From Morella rubra (lineage: Eukaryota > Streptophyta > Magnoliopsida > Fagales > Myricaceae), in contig CM025856.1 of NCBI GenBank assembly GCA_003952965.2, positions 13,896,489 through 13,960,488 of the forward strand: DNA of 64,000 bases, written 5' to 3'. The notes under the pieces are model-generated. The model did not search any database, was not told the origin of the DNA, and saw only the letters and a list, made by a program, of their open reading frames with translations. Numbering within the stretch: the first letter of the stretch is position 1; each line of letters starts with the position of its first letter. Shown here one piece after another: positions 13,962 through 24,170 of this stretch. Both the position numbers and the translations under genes were made by a program.

Positions 13962-15487
13962 TGTTAAGGAAGAATCATCTTCTGATTCTTCCCTTGATTT
14001 TAGATGATTTGATATTTGAATTTTACCTGTATTATTCTTTTCCTTGTCTGTAGGATCACAACGTATTTCTTTTGTTAGTTTATTTCCTTGTATATAAGAT
14101 TCTCTTTCTTATTAAAACGTTGTCTATATAATTCAAATTCTTCACCTCAATAATGATTGAGGATTCCGGCAATATTCTACTGTTTATTCAGACTTCTTTA
14201 TGGTATCAGTCTATCAGAGCCTATAGTTTGATTTTTTCTTTTTTATAATCGATCAAATGGCTGCGAATACATCCTCATCGTCTTCTCTTCCGCTGAACAC
14301 AATGGTGCACATGCCCGCCATCAAACTGACCAGCAACTACTTGCTCTGGAGACCTCAGTTTGTCCCTTTGTTAACCAGTCAAGATCTCTTCGGCTACTTG
14401 GACAGTAGCAAAGTTGCTCCCCCTTCCACAGTCACTCGAGATCCTCCATATCACTCGTGATTTCTACATCCATGATACTAGGGATTTCTTCGGTTTTTTT
14501 TTTCCTAAGCAAACGTGAAAATTTATTTCATTGGAAAGATTACATCAATGTTGTATACAAACAAGCCTCCGCGGCTGGTTACAATAAACAGGGGTTGAGT
14601 CGGTCACTGCTTCTGATGGTACCCAGATGCCCAATCCTGTCTACTTTTCCTAGTTCAACACTGATCAGATGTTGCTGAGTTTGCTTTATTCCTCCCTCAC
14701 TGAGGAATCTATGAGCAAAGTCCTCGGTAAGCTTCATTGTTTTGTAGCCTAGCTTGCCCTTGAAGCTGCATTCTCCCATCGATCCAAGACTCGGGAACTT
14801 CAACTCAAAGATGAACTCTAACTTATGCAACGTGGATCTCAGTCTATAGCTGAATTCTCTCGGACGTTCCAGGGTCTTTGCGACCACCTGGCCGCCATTG
14901 GTCGTCCTGTTGACGACATGGATAAAGTCCATTGGTTTCTATGAGCATTGGGTTCTGACTTCAAAATTTTCTCCACCACTATGCTCTCACAGCTTTCGTT
15001 ACCTTCTTTGGCAGATCTAGTTCCATTTTGAGTCATGAAATTTTTGAACGATCGCTTTGTCACCCATCCTCAAACTCTTACCTTTTATGTGCAAAAATAT
15101 TCAAAATCGAAGGCACCTAAGAAGAACAAACCTAAGTCTTCTTCTTCTACTGCTTCAAAACTGTCCGCTTCCTCTTCAGTTTTCTGTCAACTGTGCGACA
15201 AGGATGGCCATTTGGCAAAACGTTGTTGGACTTTTTTGAATATGAAAAAGAAGCAGTCAGCAAATCTTGCTGAAGCATTTTCTGCCTGCTCACTTTAGGA
15301 TTGGAATGCCTCAGACTGGTTTCCCGACTCTGGCACTACCACTCACATGACAAGTGATGCTGAAGGTGTTGATGTGCCTGCTGTCTACTCTGGTAATGAA
15401 CGTGTTATGGTTGGAAATAGTCACTCGTTACTGATTTCATATACTAGTTCTGTCACATCTCTCATTTCCCATAGTCCTCTTATATTG
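13962..15487 (+). mobile_element. Truncated copia element (5' LTR, gag, start of protease), copy 1
   Basis: The 5' LTR (13962 to about 14190, starts TGTTAAGG) is followed by a primer site resembling tRNA-Met (TGGTATCAG...AGCC, with an 8-base duplication TCTATCAG inside). A gag frame starts at 14257. Gag is broken by stops and by a short insertion (about 14496-14600) that looks like a minus-strand poly-A-tailed LINE 3' end. A CCHC zinc knuckle ('CQLCDKDGHLAKRCW') lies in 15035-15298. The protease motif 'DSGTTTHMTSD' follows. The element stops abruptly at 15487, at the duplication junction, so this copy has no pol and no 3' LTR. Confidence 0.9.
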
Positions 15488-15512
15488 GTTTTTGCTTGAA
15501 CAAGCCCACTAG
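15487..15512. other. Filler DNA at the tandem duplication junction
   Basis: These 26 bp belong neither to the copia protease on the left nor to the LINE relic on the right. They are identical to 11797-11822 and 20271-20296, in the HIPP 3' flank inside the duplicated unit. One base (G) is shared with the left edge and two bases (AG) with the right edge. This is the signature of template-switching repair. Confidence 0.9.
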
Positions 15513-15766
15513 CCATCATCAATAATGGCATCAATCACAATCTTGGAATCACCTTCAAAAATCACACCCTGTTGTTGCAAGAAAGATGCCTCCTGAACGG
15601 CAAATAATGCCACTCTAGCCTCGCCCACAAGGGAACCACTGGGAGGTAGGCTCTTTGTCCAAGTAAAGAGCATATGAATGTATTTGGATACCCGTATACT
15701 TTGGGACTTGATACTTTTGAAGAACCGATTTTCCAATTGTTGGATAAGACCTGTATCAATATGCAT
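15509..15766 (-). pseudogene. LINE RNase H-like fragment, copy 2 (truncated by junction)
   Basis: This is an 85-codon frame on the minus strand with 'GEARVALFAVQEASFL' and 'GVIFEGDSKIVIDAIIDDG', the first half of an RVT_3-type RNase H domain. It ends at the junction because the rest of the domain (6867-7034) lies outside the duplicated segment. Small indels put this copy in a longer frame than copy 1. It is a relic, not an active gene. Confidence 0.65.
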
Positions 15767-15844
15767 GCTTTGGCCATGGTGAAATTATGGAATCCATCCA
15801 CTTTTCAGTCCAGCTCCTCCTGGATGAGGGCCATAACTAAGGAA

Positions 15845-18765
15845 GGTAGGTTGCTTATTGAATCCTCTGGAAGTTGGCATTCAATTGTTTCCTTTAATAT
15901 TACTCAACCGTACACTAAGTCATGCTCAACTAAACAATTGCCAGGGTTAAATGTATGCAAGACCAACAATAATTACCCGTACACATCTTGCAATTATTTC
16001 TGTGAAGAACATAGCAGCAATATGGATCTGAGATCGGATCTCATCCACACTGAAGTATTGGTGCTTAGAAAAAGATGAGAAAGTTTTGTCCTCTACTTTT
16101 CTCTAATCATTACACTAAAAGAAATAGAAAGAAAGGTATCTAATCCGGCAAAAATGATTTGTGTGACCTCAAACAGAAGACAGCAGCTTTCATTAGCAGA
16201 TCAGAGTAGCAAATGATGTCAGGGAACACGTATGCATACATGATACATGCATAGTGTATATATTTCAAGATGCATTAAGGATACACTAAATATGATTGTG
16301 TCCAAATTATATAAGATCACTCTCTCTCTCTCTTGCTCGTCCCAATAATTTTATAGAACCCACACACAAAAGGTGCTCCACATAGGTCTTCAGAATATAT
16401 TTATTTACAGGGTTCATAAAATATCACGAGTGACCATTGAGCCTTCTAGTGGGTTCTGAGGAAAATCCTTGTTAGATTGTCCCTCAACACAACAATAATA
16501 TTGTTTACTTTTTAAGCAAAATCTAGCACCATAAAGAGATTCGTTCATGTATATTATCATGAAATTGTCTCTTGATAGGTTAATAAATGGGGACAAGAGA
16601 GCATATTGCTAAGTGCATGCCGTTTAGTTCTTTTATTGGGTGTAGGAAAAGTATAAGCAAGTGGCCATATGAGCCGTCAGCAGTGCTATAGTCTAGTTGG
16701 TACCATCCACTAATTTACAAAAGTAAACTTTGGCCTTTTGCTTATTAGTGGATGGGCTGTGACTAATTGGTGGTTTTGCTAGTATTATGGTGACGGATTT
16801 GTATGACTCAAACTGAATATTCTGCATCAAGAGTGTTCCTATAATCATATATAGTAAGAATTGATATGCTGATTACCTTTTTCTTTTTTACTTGAAAAAA
16901 GTAAAAGTAGTCATATGAGTTGCTCACCAAAAAAAAAAAGGTTTGGTACTTCAGAAAAAATAAATATCATTGGACTAATTTTCATAAAAAGCCCTGCAAG
17001 AAGAAATTGGAATAAACACATTTTCCATTTACACAATATATAGATTTTTCTTTGAGATTTTTAGATTGAAACAAACACAATGTAAACATATGATTACAGA
17101 CATTAATGTGATTAAAGCAAGAAAAAAATGAAAAAGAAGGACAATAGTACTCTGAACTCCTTAATAAATATGAGTGGATTATTGTCCAGAATTTCATTTA
17201 CTCTGCGCCTACCATGCATCTACGTACCTAGCTGGTACGTACCATCCTCTTCTCGAATTCCATAGGTACGTACCTGACAATGTTCAAAGGATGTTATATG
17301 AGCTGCAAATTACACCGTCAAAGAAGGCGACGTAAATGTACTAATTATAGCTGAAAATTGAAACTTTAAATTAAACAACAAATTAAGAAATAACAATTGT
17401 CGGTTAATGTCTTCAATGATCATAACTCAATAGTTGAAATGACAACTTTTATTTTTTAACAAATATTGTTGGACCATTCGAATTCTACCGTTTACTAATA
17501 AATATTTAACTTATTTAATTTCAGATTGTAGGACATGTTGAAGTGTTTAGAGTTTATCATTGAGTTCTTAGTCCAATTGGGGCAATTTTTCAGTTAGCTT
17601 CGATTGATTCAAAGCATGCATAAATCATACGCAACAAATGTTTCCCATTACCAAATTAAGAAAATCAATACTAAGAACAGGTACTAAGAAACATTCGAAT
17701 GTTAAAGGGAAGCTTATCGCATTGTTCAATTAATTGTATTTATTGTCGAATAATGAAAGTCTAATAAACATTTTAAGAAAAACAAATGTACATGAGAGAA
17801 CAGTTTTTAGCAGAACATGAGAAAATCGAATGAAATAGATTGGAACCCATTTGCTTGTATATATATCGCAGGCATTGCGGAACGGCATTTGAGAATTTAT
17901 GGCGACAGCCGAACCGTAAAAGGCGAGTTTAAGGGTGGGGAAGCCATTGGCGACTGAGCTTTCTCTCCCCGAAAGTTTCGCCATGGGTATCCTTATCTTG
18001 CAAAAACGAATAAATGAGAACTACATGGGTGCCGTTAGTTCTTCTTGGATGCATTTTTCTATATTTCTTAAGCCTTGTCACGCAGATAAACGACGTGGAC
18101 TAGAAAAATTACCGGGATAGATTACATGGCTTTATTTTTGCCGTTCATTTCAAAGAATTGTATCCCTAATTCCCTAGAAATTGCTGGGATCTGGATCGAC
18201 CTAAATATTTGTATAAATGATGACATTGGCTCGTTCCATCCTAAAAGCAAGTATTTAAGAAGGATTTTGACCTTTTATTTTTTGTTTTAAAACATTCTGG
18301 ATTAATCTCCGAATTTTCTGGATTAGGTGTCCTTAGAATCTTCTAGATCTTTCAAAGTATAGAAAACCATCACGATGGTGGGTCCATACCTATTTCTAAT
18401 ACCCAATTGACCTGCGCTCAAACGGAGGCCTTAAAGCCGTCTGATCTTACTAGCAAAGATGTTGCAAAGGAAAATTACAGAGACACAAGGAAAGGAGTTG
18501 ATTCTCCCGCGAAGAAAACTAGACCGATCAACCTAGAACAGGTCTTTGGAATATGCATGGTGGCGTTAAATTTTTTTGCATTTTTTTGGAATAAGCTGAT
18601 AGATCGATCTTGAGCACAATATCGACTGATGTGGAATTTACGTTAACATACAATCTCTGAGAATCCAAATATTGACCAAGAAAGTCGAGAGTAAACATGA
18701 ACGTCTTTTCAAAATTTAATTAAATTTGCTAAAAAAAATGTAGGAACATTTTCTTCAGTGGTCAC
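15845..18765. other. Copy 2 intergenic and upstream region of HIPP gene
   Basis: Duplicate of 7356-10290 with the same short open frames (for example 17935-18120, 18407-18613). No domain or RNA gene was recognised. Confidence 0.4.
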
Positions 18766-18968
18766 GCACTTGATCACGTGACTTTACTGACGTGCCATAG
18801 ACATAGTGGTTTACAAGGATGTGGAGGTGATGTGGCATCCGCAGCAAATGCTCTCCCCACTTGCCTTTCGTCCATCTATTTAGGTCCCATCTCAGTCCAT
18901 TTCCTTCCCCTCGAAGCTTTGCGCAAACACTCGAAAGCTCCTCTTTCCTCTCTCCCTCCCTCCGAGTG

Positions 18969-20068
18969 ATGACAACCAAACCACCTGAGGAAGCCCCAGA
19001 AGCCTTGAAATACCAGGTAAACACAGTCTCTCCATGACTATATATATATATATATTTAGCTCTTTCTACTGTGTCTTCTTTCTCTCATCTGTTAGCTTAT
19101 GACTCCATGTTCAAAATCTTACAGACGTGGGTCTTAAAAGTCTCGATCCACTGCGAAGGATGCAAGAAGAAGGTCAAGAAAGTGCTTCAAAGCATTGAAG
19201 GTGGTTCCCTAACTATCTTATTAGAAACAAATATCACGACAGTGGAGTGTTTGTGTCCAAGCGTGCGTTAGTATATATGCTATTCGATTAGGCTCACCAT
19301 CAACTTTTGATTCGACTTTCTTGCCTTTGTATATTCTTCAATCTATTTAGAAAAAGTATATTCTTCAATATTTTCAGGTGTTTATACGACCACCGTGGAT
19401 TCTCCGCAGCATAAGGTTACAGTAACCGGAAACGTGGAGGCCGATACTCTAATTAAGAAGCTTCTGAAATCAGGAAAACACGCCGAGCTTTGTCCTGAGA
19501 AGAAAGAAAAGTCCAGCAAAGCCAAGAGTAACGAGAAGCAGAAGGATCAAAAAACCATTGAAGAAGATAGCAACGGTGATAAAGATGCTGATGGCGGTGA
19601 TCAGATAGATGAAGAGGACAGTGAAATTGAGGAGGCTGCAGGTGGGGAAACTCCTAGTGGTAATGGCGGAGGAGCTGGAGGGAAAAAGAAGAAAAGAAGA
19701 AGAAGAAGAAGAAAGCTGGGCAAGGCAGTAATCCCTCCGACGGTGGGGGTGGAAATTCCGGCGACGCACCGGCAGTAAATGTTTCTCAGGTGGCTCCCCA
19801 TGCCCTGGCCCCTCCTATGGAGGGGATGAGTCTCAGCCCTTCACCTCAGCATATGTACTCATATCCACCACTGATGAATTATCCCCCTCCACTCTTTGGA
19901 ATGAGTTACAACACGGCGTACCCGACCGCTAGTACTGCTTCATTTTATGCCCCTCCCATGCATGCTACTACGTACTCTGAGATCTACCCGCTGCCGCCAC
20001 CACTATCCGATCCAATTCATGACTCTTTCAGTGATGACGATGATGAAACTGGATGCTCAATCATGTGA
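18969..20068 (+). pseudogene. Heavy-metal-associated isoprenylated plant protein (HIPP), copy 2, frameshifted
   Basis: Exons 18969-19016, 19125-19200 and 19378 onward are the same structure as copy 1, with the same HMA domain (CEGC at residues 26-29). Here the GACGGTGGGGG stretch is intact. Instead, one A is missing from the lysine-coding tract (AAAA at 19692-19695 versus AAAAA at 11218-11222), turning Lys codons into Arg codons. The reading frame ends at 19778, again after 174 codons, at the same alternative-frame stop ('VGVEIPATHRQ'). The CaaX-bearing tail (CSIM, ending 20068) is out of frame. Each copy thus carries the intact version of the site broken in the other. The G-box at 18775-18780 and the introns are conserved. 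Confidence 0.85.
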
Positions 20069-20074
20069 TGAAAC

Positions 20075-21707
20075 ATGAGATCAGTAATGAGGCCTACTGT
20101 AACTGAGAATTTACTGGTATAAGCTTTGATGAGGGAGAAGGCATAAAATTTTGTAAAGATGGAGTAAGATAAGAGAACGCAGTGTAAAACTAGGGGCCAA
20201 TAAGAAGGGGTTATTTAGGGCTTGACCTTGTTTAGTGGGTTGTCTTTATTTAGCTTTATTAACTGCTTTGGGTTTTTGCTTGAACAAGCCCACTAGTTTG
20301 TAACTTTCGGTTCCCTTTGCCCTCTCACTCTTATGTGTAAAGTAGATTTTAATGTCTTTAATTTCCTCTCACTTATAAGATGACAAATGGCCTATATATA
20401 GATCAGTCATGCCAAAAAAACCTCGTCAAATTAATTTAAACTTCCCATGTAAGACGACCAGTTCTCATGGTAGACCTCCCCATGTTTCTTTCTGGGGATA
20501 CATGCTATCACATAATCCCTAGTATGCGAATTAAACGTCTCTCTTCGTGGTTTCGGACCTGAAGTAATTGAGGCACTTTTCGTGAAAGTTTGGCATTTTC
20601 CTCTTGGACCTTAAACTAGTCCCATCTATGCAATGTCTTTTCATTTCAATGTTAAGAGTAGCTATATAGCCTCCCCCCAGCAATGAAAGCTAGTTTGTGG
20701 CCATGCGTTCAGCCTTTTTCTTTCTCTTTTAGCTTAATTATCTCTGAACTGCGTACGGGACCAGTACGTACAACACAAATGCCTTTTTCAGTAACTTGCT
20801 TTTTATTTAGATTTTTTTTAAACAAAAAAAATTGCTCCCGATTTTCTGTGGCAAATATGCCGGGGGTGCTCAAGAAGTCGCGATCATTGGCGATTGCCTA
20901 TCCTAAAAGGATGTGAAGATATGTGAATTGATAAGAATTTGCTGAACCGATCCAGGCCACGCGCGTGGGTAAGGATTCCATCGCACAGGTTCTATGCGAA
21001 TTAATTTAACTTAATTTAGTTATTAAATTAATTTTTTTAAATTTTGACCCTTCCTTTTATTAAATTTATTTTTTTAAATTTTGACCTTTATTTATAATAT
21101 TTTTGTATAGATTAATCTTTATAATAGAATTCTGACCCAATTTGCTGAATCGACCTAGACTAGCGTGTCGGATAAGAATTCTATCCTAGAGATTCTATGT
21201 GAATTAATTTGACTTAATTCAGTTATTAAATTTATTTTTTTAAATTCTGATCTCTCCTTGTAGTAGCTTTATATAGAATCTTGACCCAATTTGTTGACCT
21301 AACTTAGGCCACACGTGTCGAATAAAGATTCCATCCTACTATTGTAGAAATTCTATGTGAATTTATTTGATTCAACTTAGTTATTAAATTTATTTATTTT
21401 TTAATCCTGACCTTTCCTTATAACATTTTTATATAGAATCTTTACTATGAAATCTTGACCCACCCGCATCATCTCATATTACCAGAATTTCCTCGTGTTG
21501 GTCTTTCATGAATTTCTTTCTTTTATCAAGAGGCATTAATTGACCTTGAAGTATGGTTAGGTTATAACACAAATTAAATGGGCATGCAGGCACGTCCAAG
21601 GGTCTCTGCGGGCGAACAATATTTCGACATCTCTTTAAGAACTATGTACCAAGTTGAAAAGCAAAGCTTTAGTTCATTAAGATGAGACAGTGTTAATGCT
21701 TTAAAGG

Positions 21708-21749
<42 letters not shown>

Positions 21750-22446
21750 TAGAAGAGTGAAATCTCGATCATCTTTATGGAACCGAACGCACTCGACCCT
21801 CAACCTCATCTTTTTATGCAGATCAGCATATTCACGATGGATTATACCTCTTTTCCATATACTATCAATCAAAGAGCATTTTTGTGACTTTATCCTGTCA
21901 CATATTCTTCACCCAAATTGGAAAAGCCTATGTCCAACTCCAAAGCTCACCAACAACATGCAACGCACGCACGCACGCAGACCCGATAGCAATATCGTCT
22001 TTTTCGAATTCAAGAAAGCTAATTTAGGAAAAAAAAAAAAAAAGAATTCAAGAAAGCCAGCTCGATCGATTTTGATTGAAGCCGAAGGACTGGTCAAATA
22101 TCGAGTGCTATGTACACAACATGCCGTTCTTATAATCATTTTAAGGGTATAATATATATTTATGTTTGGATTAAATTGTTGAACTTATCTGAACTGAAAG
22201 CAAAGCTGAAACATAATTATTAAAAGTTGTTCTCAGTTACGTACCCTTTAGATGCAAAGGTAGAATGATGTGTTTTCTTGGGTCCCGCTTGATGGGGGTA
22301 TATGTGGATTTAGAAACCTTGGAAAATACCCTAATTTTTTCCCCACCTACTCCTCCAGTCTTCACCCTTGGCAGTACAGTTCAGAAACCGGCCAAAATTG
22401 TCTATGACAATGCCTTTAACCGTTATTTCCAAAATTCTATCCCCTG
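20075..22446. other. HIPP 3' flank and AT-rich intergenic region, copy 2
   Basis: Duplicate of 11600-13961, including the filler template match (20271-20296), the degenerate tandem repeats (about 20937-21450) and an A-run at about 21711-21747. No gene was recognised. Confidence 0.45.
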
Positions 22447-22693
22447 TGTTAAGGAAGAATCATCTTCTGATTCTTCAAGGGAAGATGACTCTTCCCTTGA
22501 TTTTAGATGATTTAATATTTGAATTTTACCTGTATTATTCTTTTCCTTGTCTATAGGATCTCAACGTATTTCTTTTGTTAGTTTATTTCCTTGTATATAA
22601 GATTCTCTTTCTTATTAAAACGTTGTCTATATAATTCAAATTCTTCACCTCAATAATGATTGAGGATTCCGGCAATATTCTACTGTTTATTCA
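22447..22693 (+). repeat. 5' LTR of copia element (copy 2)
   Basis: Begins TGTTAAGG and ends about ...TTTATTCA, 13 bases before the TGGTATCAG primer-site motif. It matches 13962-14190 and 31011-31211. It alone contains an extra 18 bp (about 22477-22494) that creates a perfect 10-bp inverted repeat. The exact 3' edge is inferred from the primer-site position. Confidence 0.8.
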
Positions 22694-22759
22694 GACTTCT
22701 TTATGGTATCAGTCTATCAGAGCCTATAGTTTGATTTTTTCTTTTTTATAATCGATCAA

Positions 22760-24170
22760 ATGGCTGCGAATACATCCTCATCGTCTTCTCTTCCGCTGAA
22801 CACAATGGTGCACATGCCCGCCATCAAACTGACCAGCAACTACTTGCTCTGGAGACCTCAGTTTGTCCCTTTGTTAACCAGTCAAGATCTCTTCGGCTAC
22901 TTGGACAGTAGCAAAGTTGCTCCCCCTTCCACAGTCACTCGAGATCCTCCATATCACTCGTGATTTCTACATCCATGATACTAGGGATTTCTTCGGTTTT
23001 TTTTTTCCTAAGCAAACGTGAAAATTCATTTCACTGGAAAGATTACATCAATTGTTGTATACAAACAAGCCTCCGCGGCTGGTTACAATAAACAGGGGTT
23101 GAGTCGGTCACTGCTTCTGATGGTACCCAGATGCCCAATCCTGTCTACTTTTCCTAGTTCAACACTGATCAGATGTTGCTGAGTTTGCTTTATTCCTCCC
23201 TCACTGAGGAATCTATGAGCAAAGTCCTCGGTAAGCTTCATTGTTTTGTAGCCTAGCTTGCCCTTGAAGCTGCATTCTCCCATCGATCCAAGACTCGGGA
23301 ACTTCAACTCAAAGATGAACTCTAACTTATGCAACGTGGATCTCAGTCTATAGCTGAATTCTCTCGGACGTTCCAGGGTCTTTGCGACCACCTGGCCGCC
23401 ATTGGTCGTCCTGTTGACGACATGGATAAAGTCCATTGGTTTCTATGAGCATTGGGTTCTGACTTCAAAATTTTCTCCACCACTATGCTCTCACAGCTTT
23501 CGTTACCTTCTTTGGCAGATCTAGTTCCATTTTGAGTCATGAAATTTTTGAACGATCGCTTTGTCACCCATCCTCAAACTCTTACCTTTTATGTGCAAAA
23601 ATATTCAAAATCGAAGGCACCTAAGAAGAACAAACCTAAGTCTTCTTCTTCTACTGCTTCAAAACTGTCCGCTTCCTCTTCAGTTTTCTGTCAACTGTGC
23701 GACAAGGATGGCCATTTGGCAAAACGTTGTTGGACTTTTTTGAATATGAAAAAGAAGCAGTCAGCAAATCTTGCTGAAGCATTTTCTGCCTGCTCACTTT
23801 AGGATTGGAATGCCTCAGACTGGTTTCCCGACTCTGGCACTACCACTCACATGACAAGTGATGCTGAAGGTGTTGATGTGCCTGCTGTCTACTCTGGTAA
23901 TGAACGTGTTATGGTTGGAAATAGTCACTCGTTACTGATTTCATATACTAGTTCTGTCACATCTCTCATTTCCCATAGTCCTCTTATATTGTCCAATGTT
24001 TTGGTCGTTGATGGTATTAAAAAAAATCTTATTTCTATCAGTCAACTTACCAAAGACAATAACTATTGTGTTACCTTTTCTTCCTCTAGTTTTACCATAC
24101 AAGATCGGGTCACCAGGACACAGCTAGGAGTTGGGCACTGTGAAAATGGCCTGTACGTGTTAGATCGTGA
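22760..24170 (+). pseudogene. Copia gag and protease remnant
   Basis: The gag N-terminus starts at 22760 ('NYLLWRPQFVPLLTSQDLFGYL'), a typical copia UBN2-like opening. The frame is then broken by a short poly-T-containing insert and several stops. Recognisable pieces are 'TRELQLKDEL', 'SIAEFSRTFQGLCDHLAAIG' and 'MLSQLSLPSLADL'. A CCHC zinc knuckle follows in 23539-23802. The aspartic protease motif 'DWFPDSGTTTHMTSD' and 'NVLVVDGIKKNLISISQL' follow up to 'GLYVLDR' at about 24168, where the hAT element interrupts the gene. Confidence 0.85.

Larger units (their letters stand above)
7035..15487. repeat. Tandem duplication, copy 1 (about 8.45 kb)
   Basis: Everything from 7035 to 15487 recurs in the same order and orientation at 15511-23991. 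The offset drifts only from about 8476 to 8504 because of a few small indels: +4 near 7285, -8 near 8995, A- and G-tract changes near 11220 and 11269, about +10 around 12330-12565, +18 in the LTR and +1 near 14549. By eye the copies are nearly identical elsewhere, so the event is recent. Copy 1 carries the tail of a LINE relic, a HIPP pseudogene, a degenerate AT-rich repeat block and the 5' end of a copia element cut off inside the protease. Confidence 0.97.
15511..23991. repeat. Tandem duplication, copy 2 (about 8.48 kb)
   Basis: Same content and orientation as 7035-15487. The differences seen are mostly small indels: loss of one G next to 15523, TA/GCAT changes near 15745-15765, an 8-bp loss near 17475, expansions in T- and A-rich tracts near 20806-21057 and 21708-21747, and the 18-bp hairpin insertion near 22477. 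At its right edge the copia sequence continues without a break into the rest of the element, so copy 2 retains the original right flank and copy 1 the original left flank. Confidence 0.97.

Noticed and set aside
14579..15063. Minus-strand frames of 74 and 117 codons (also 23083-23567)
   Set aside because: Antisense of the copia gag, whose plus-strand reading shows gag motifs between stops.
7035..23991. False duplication by assembling two haplotypes in a row
   Set aside because: Considered, but the templated filler and clean asymmetric edges fit a real junction better; reads are still needed to settle it.
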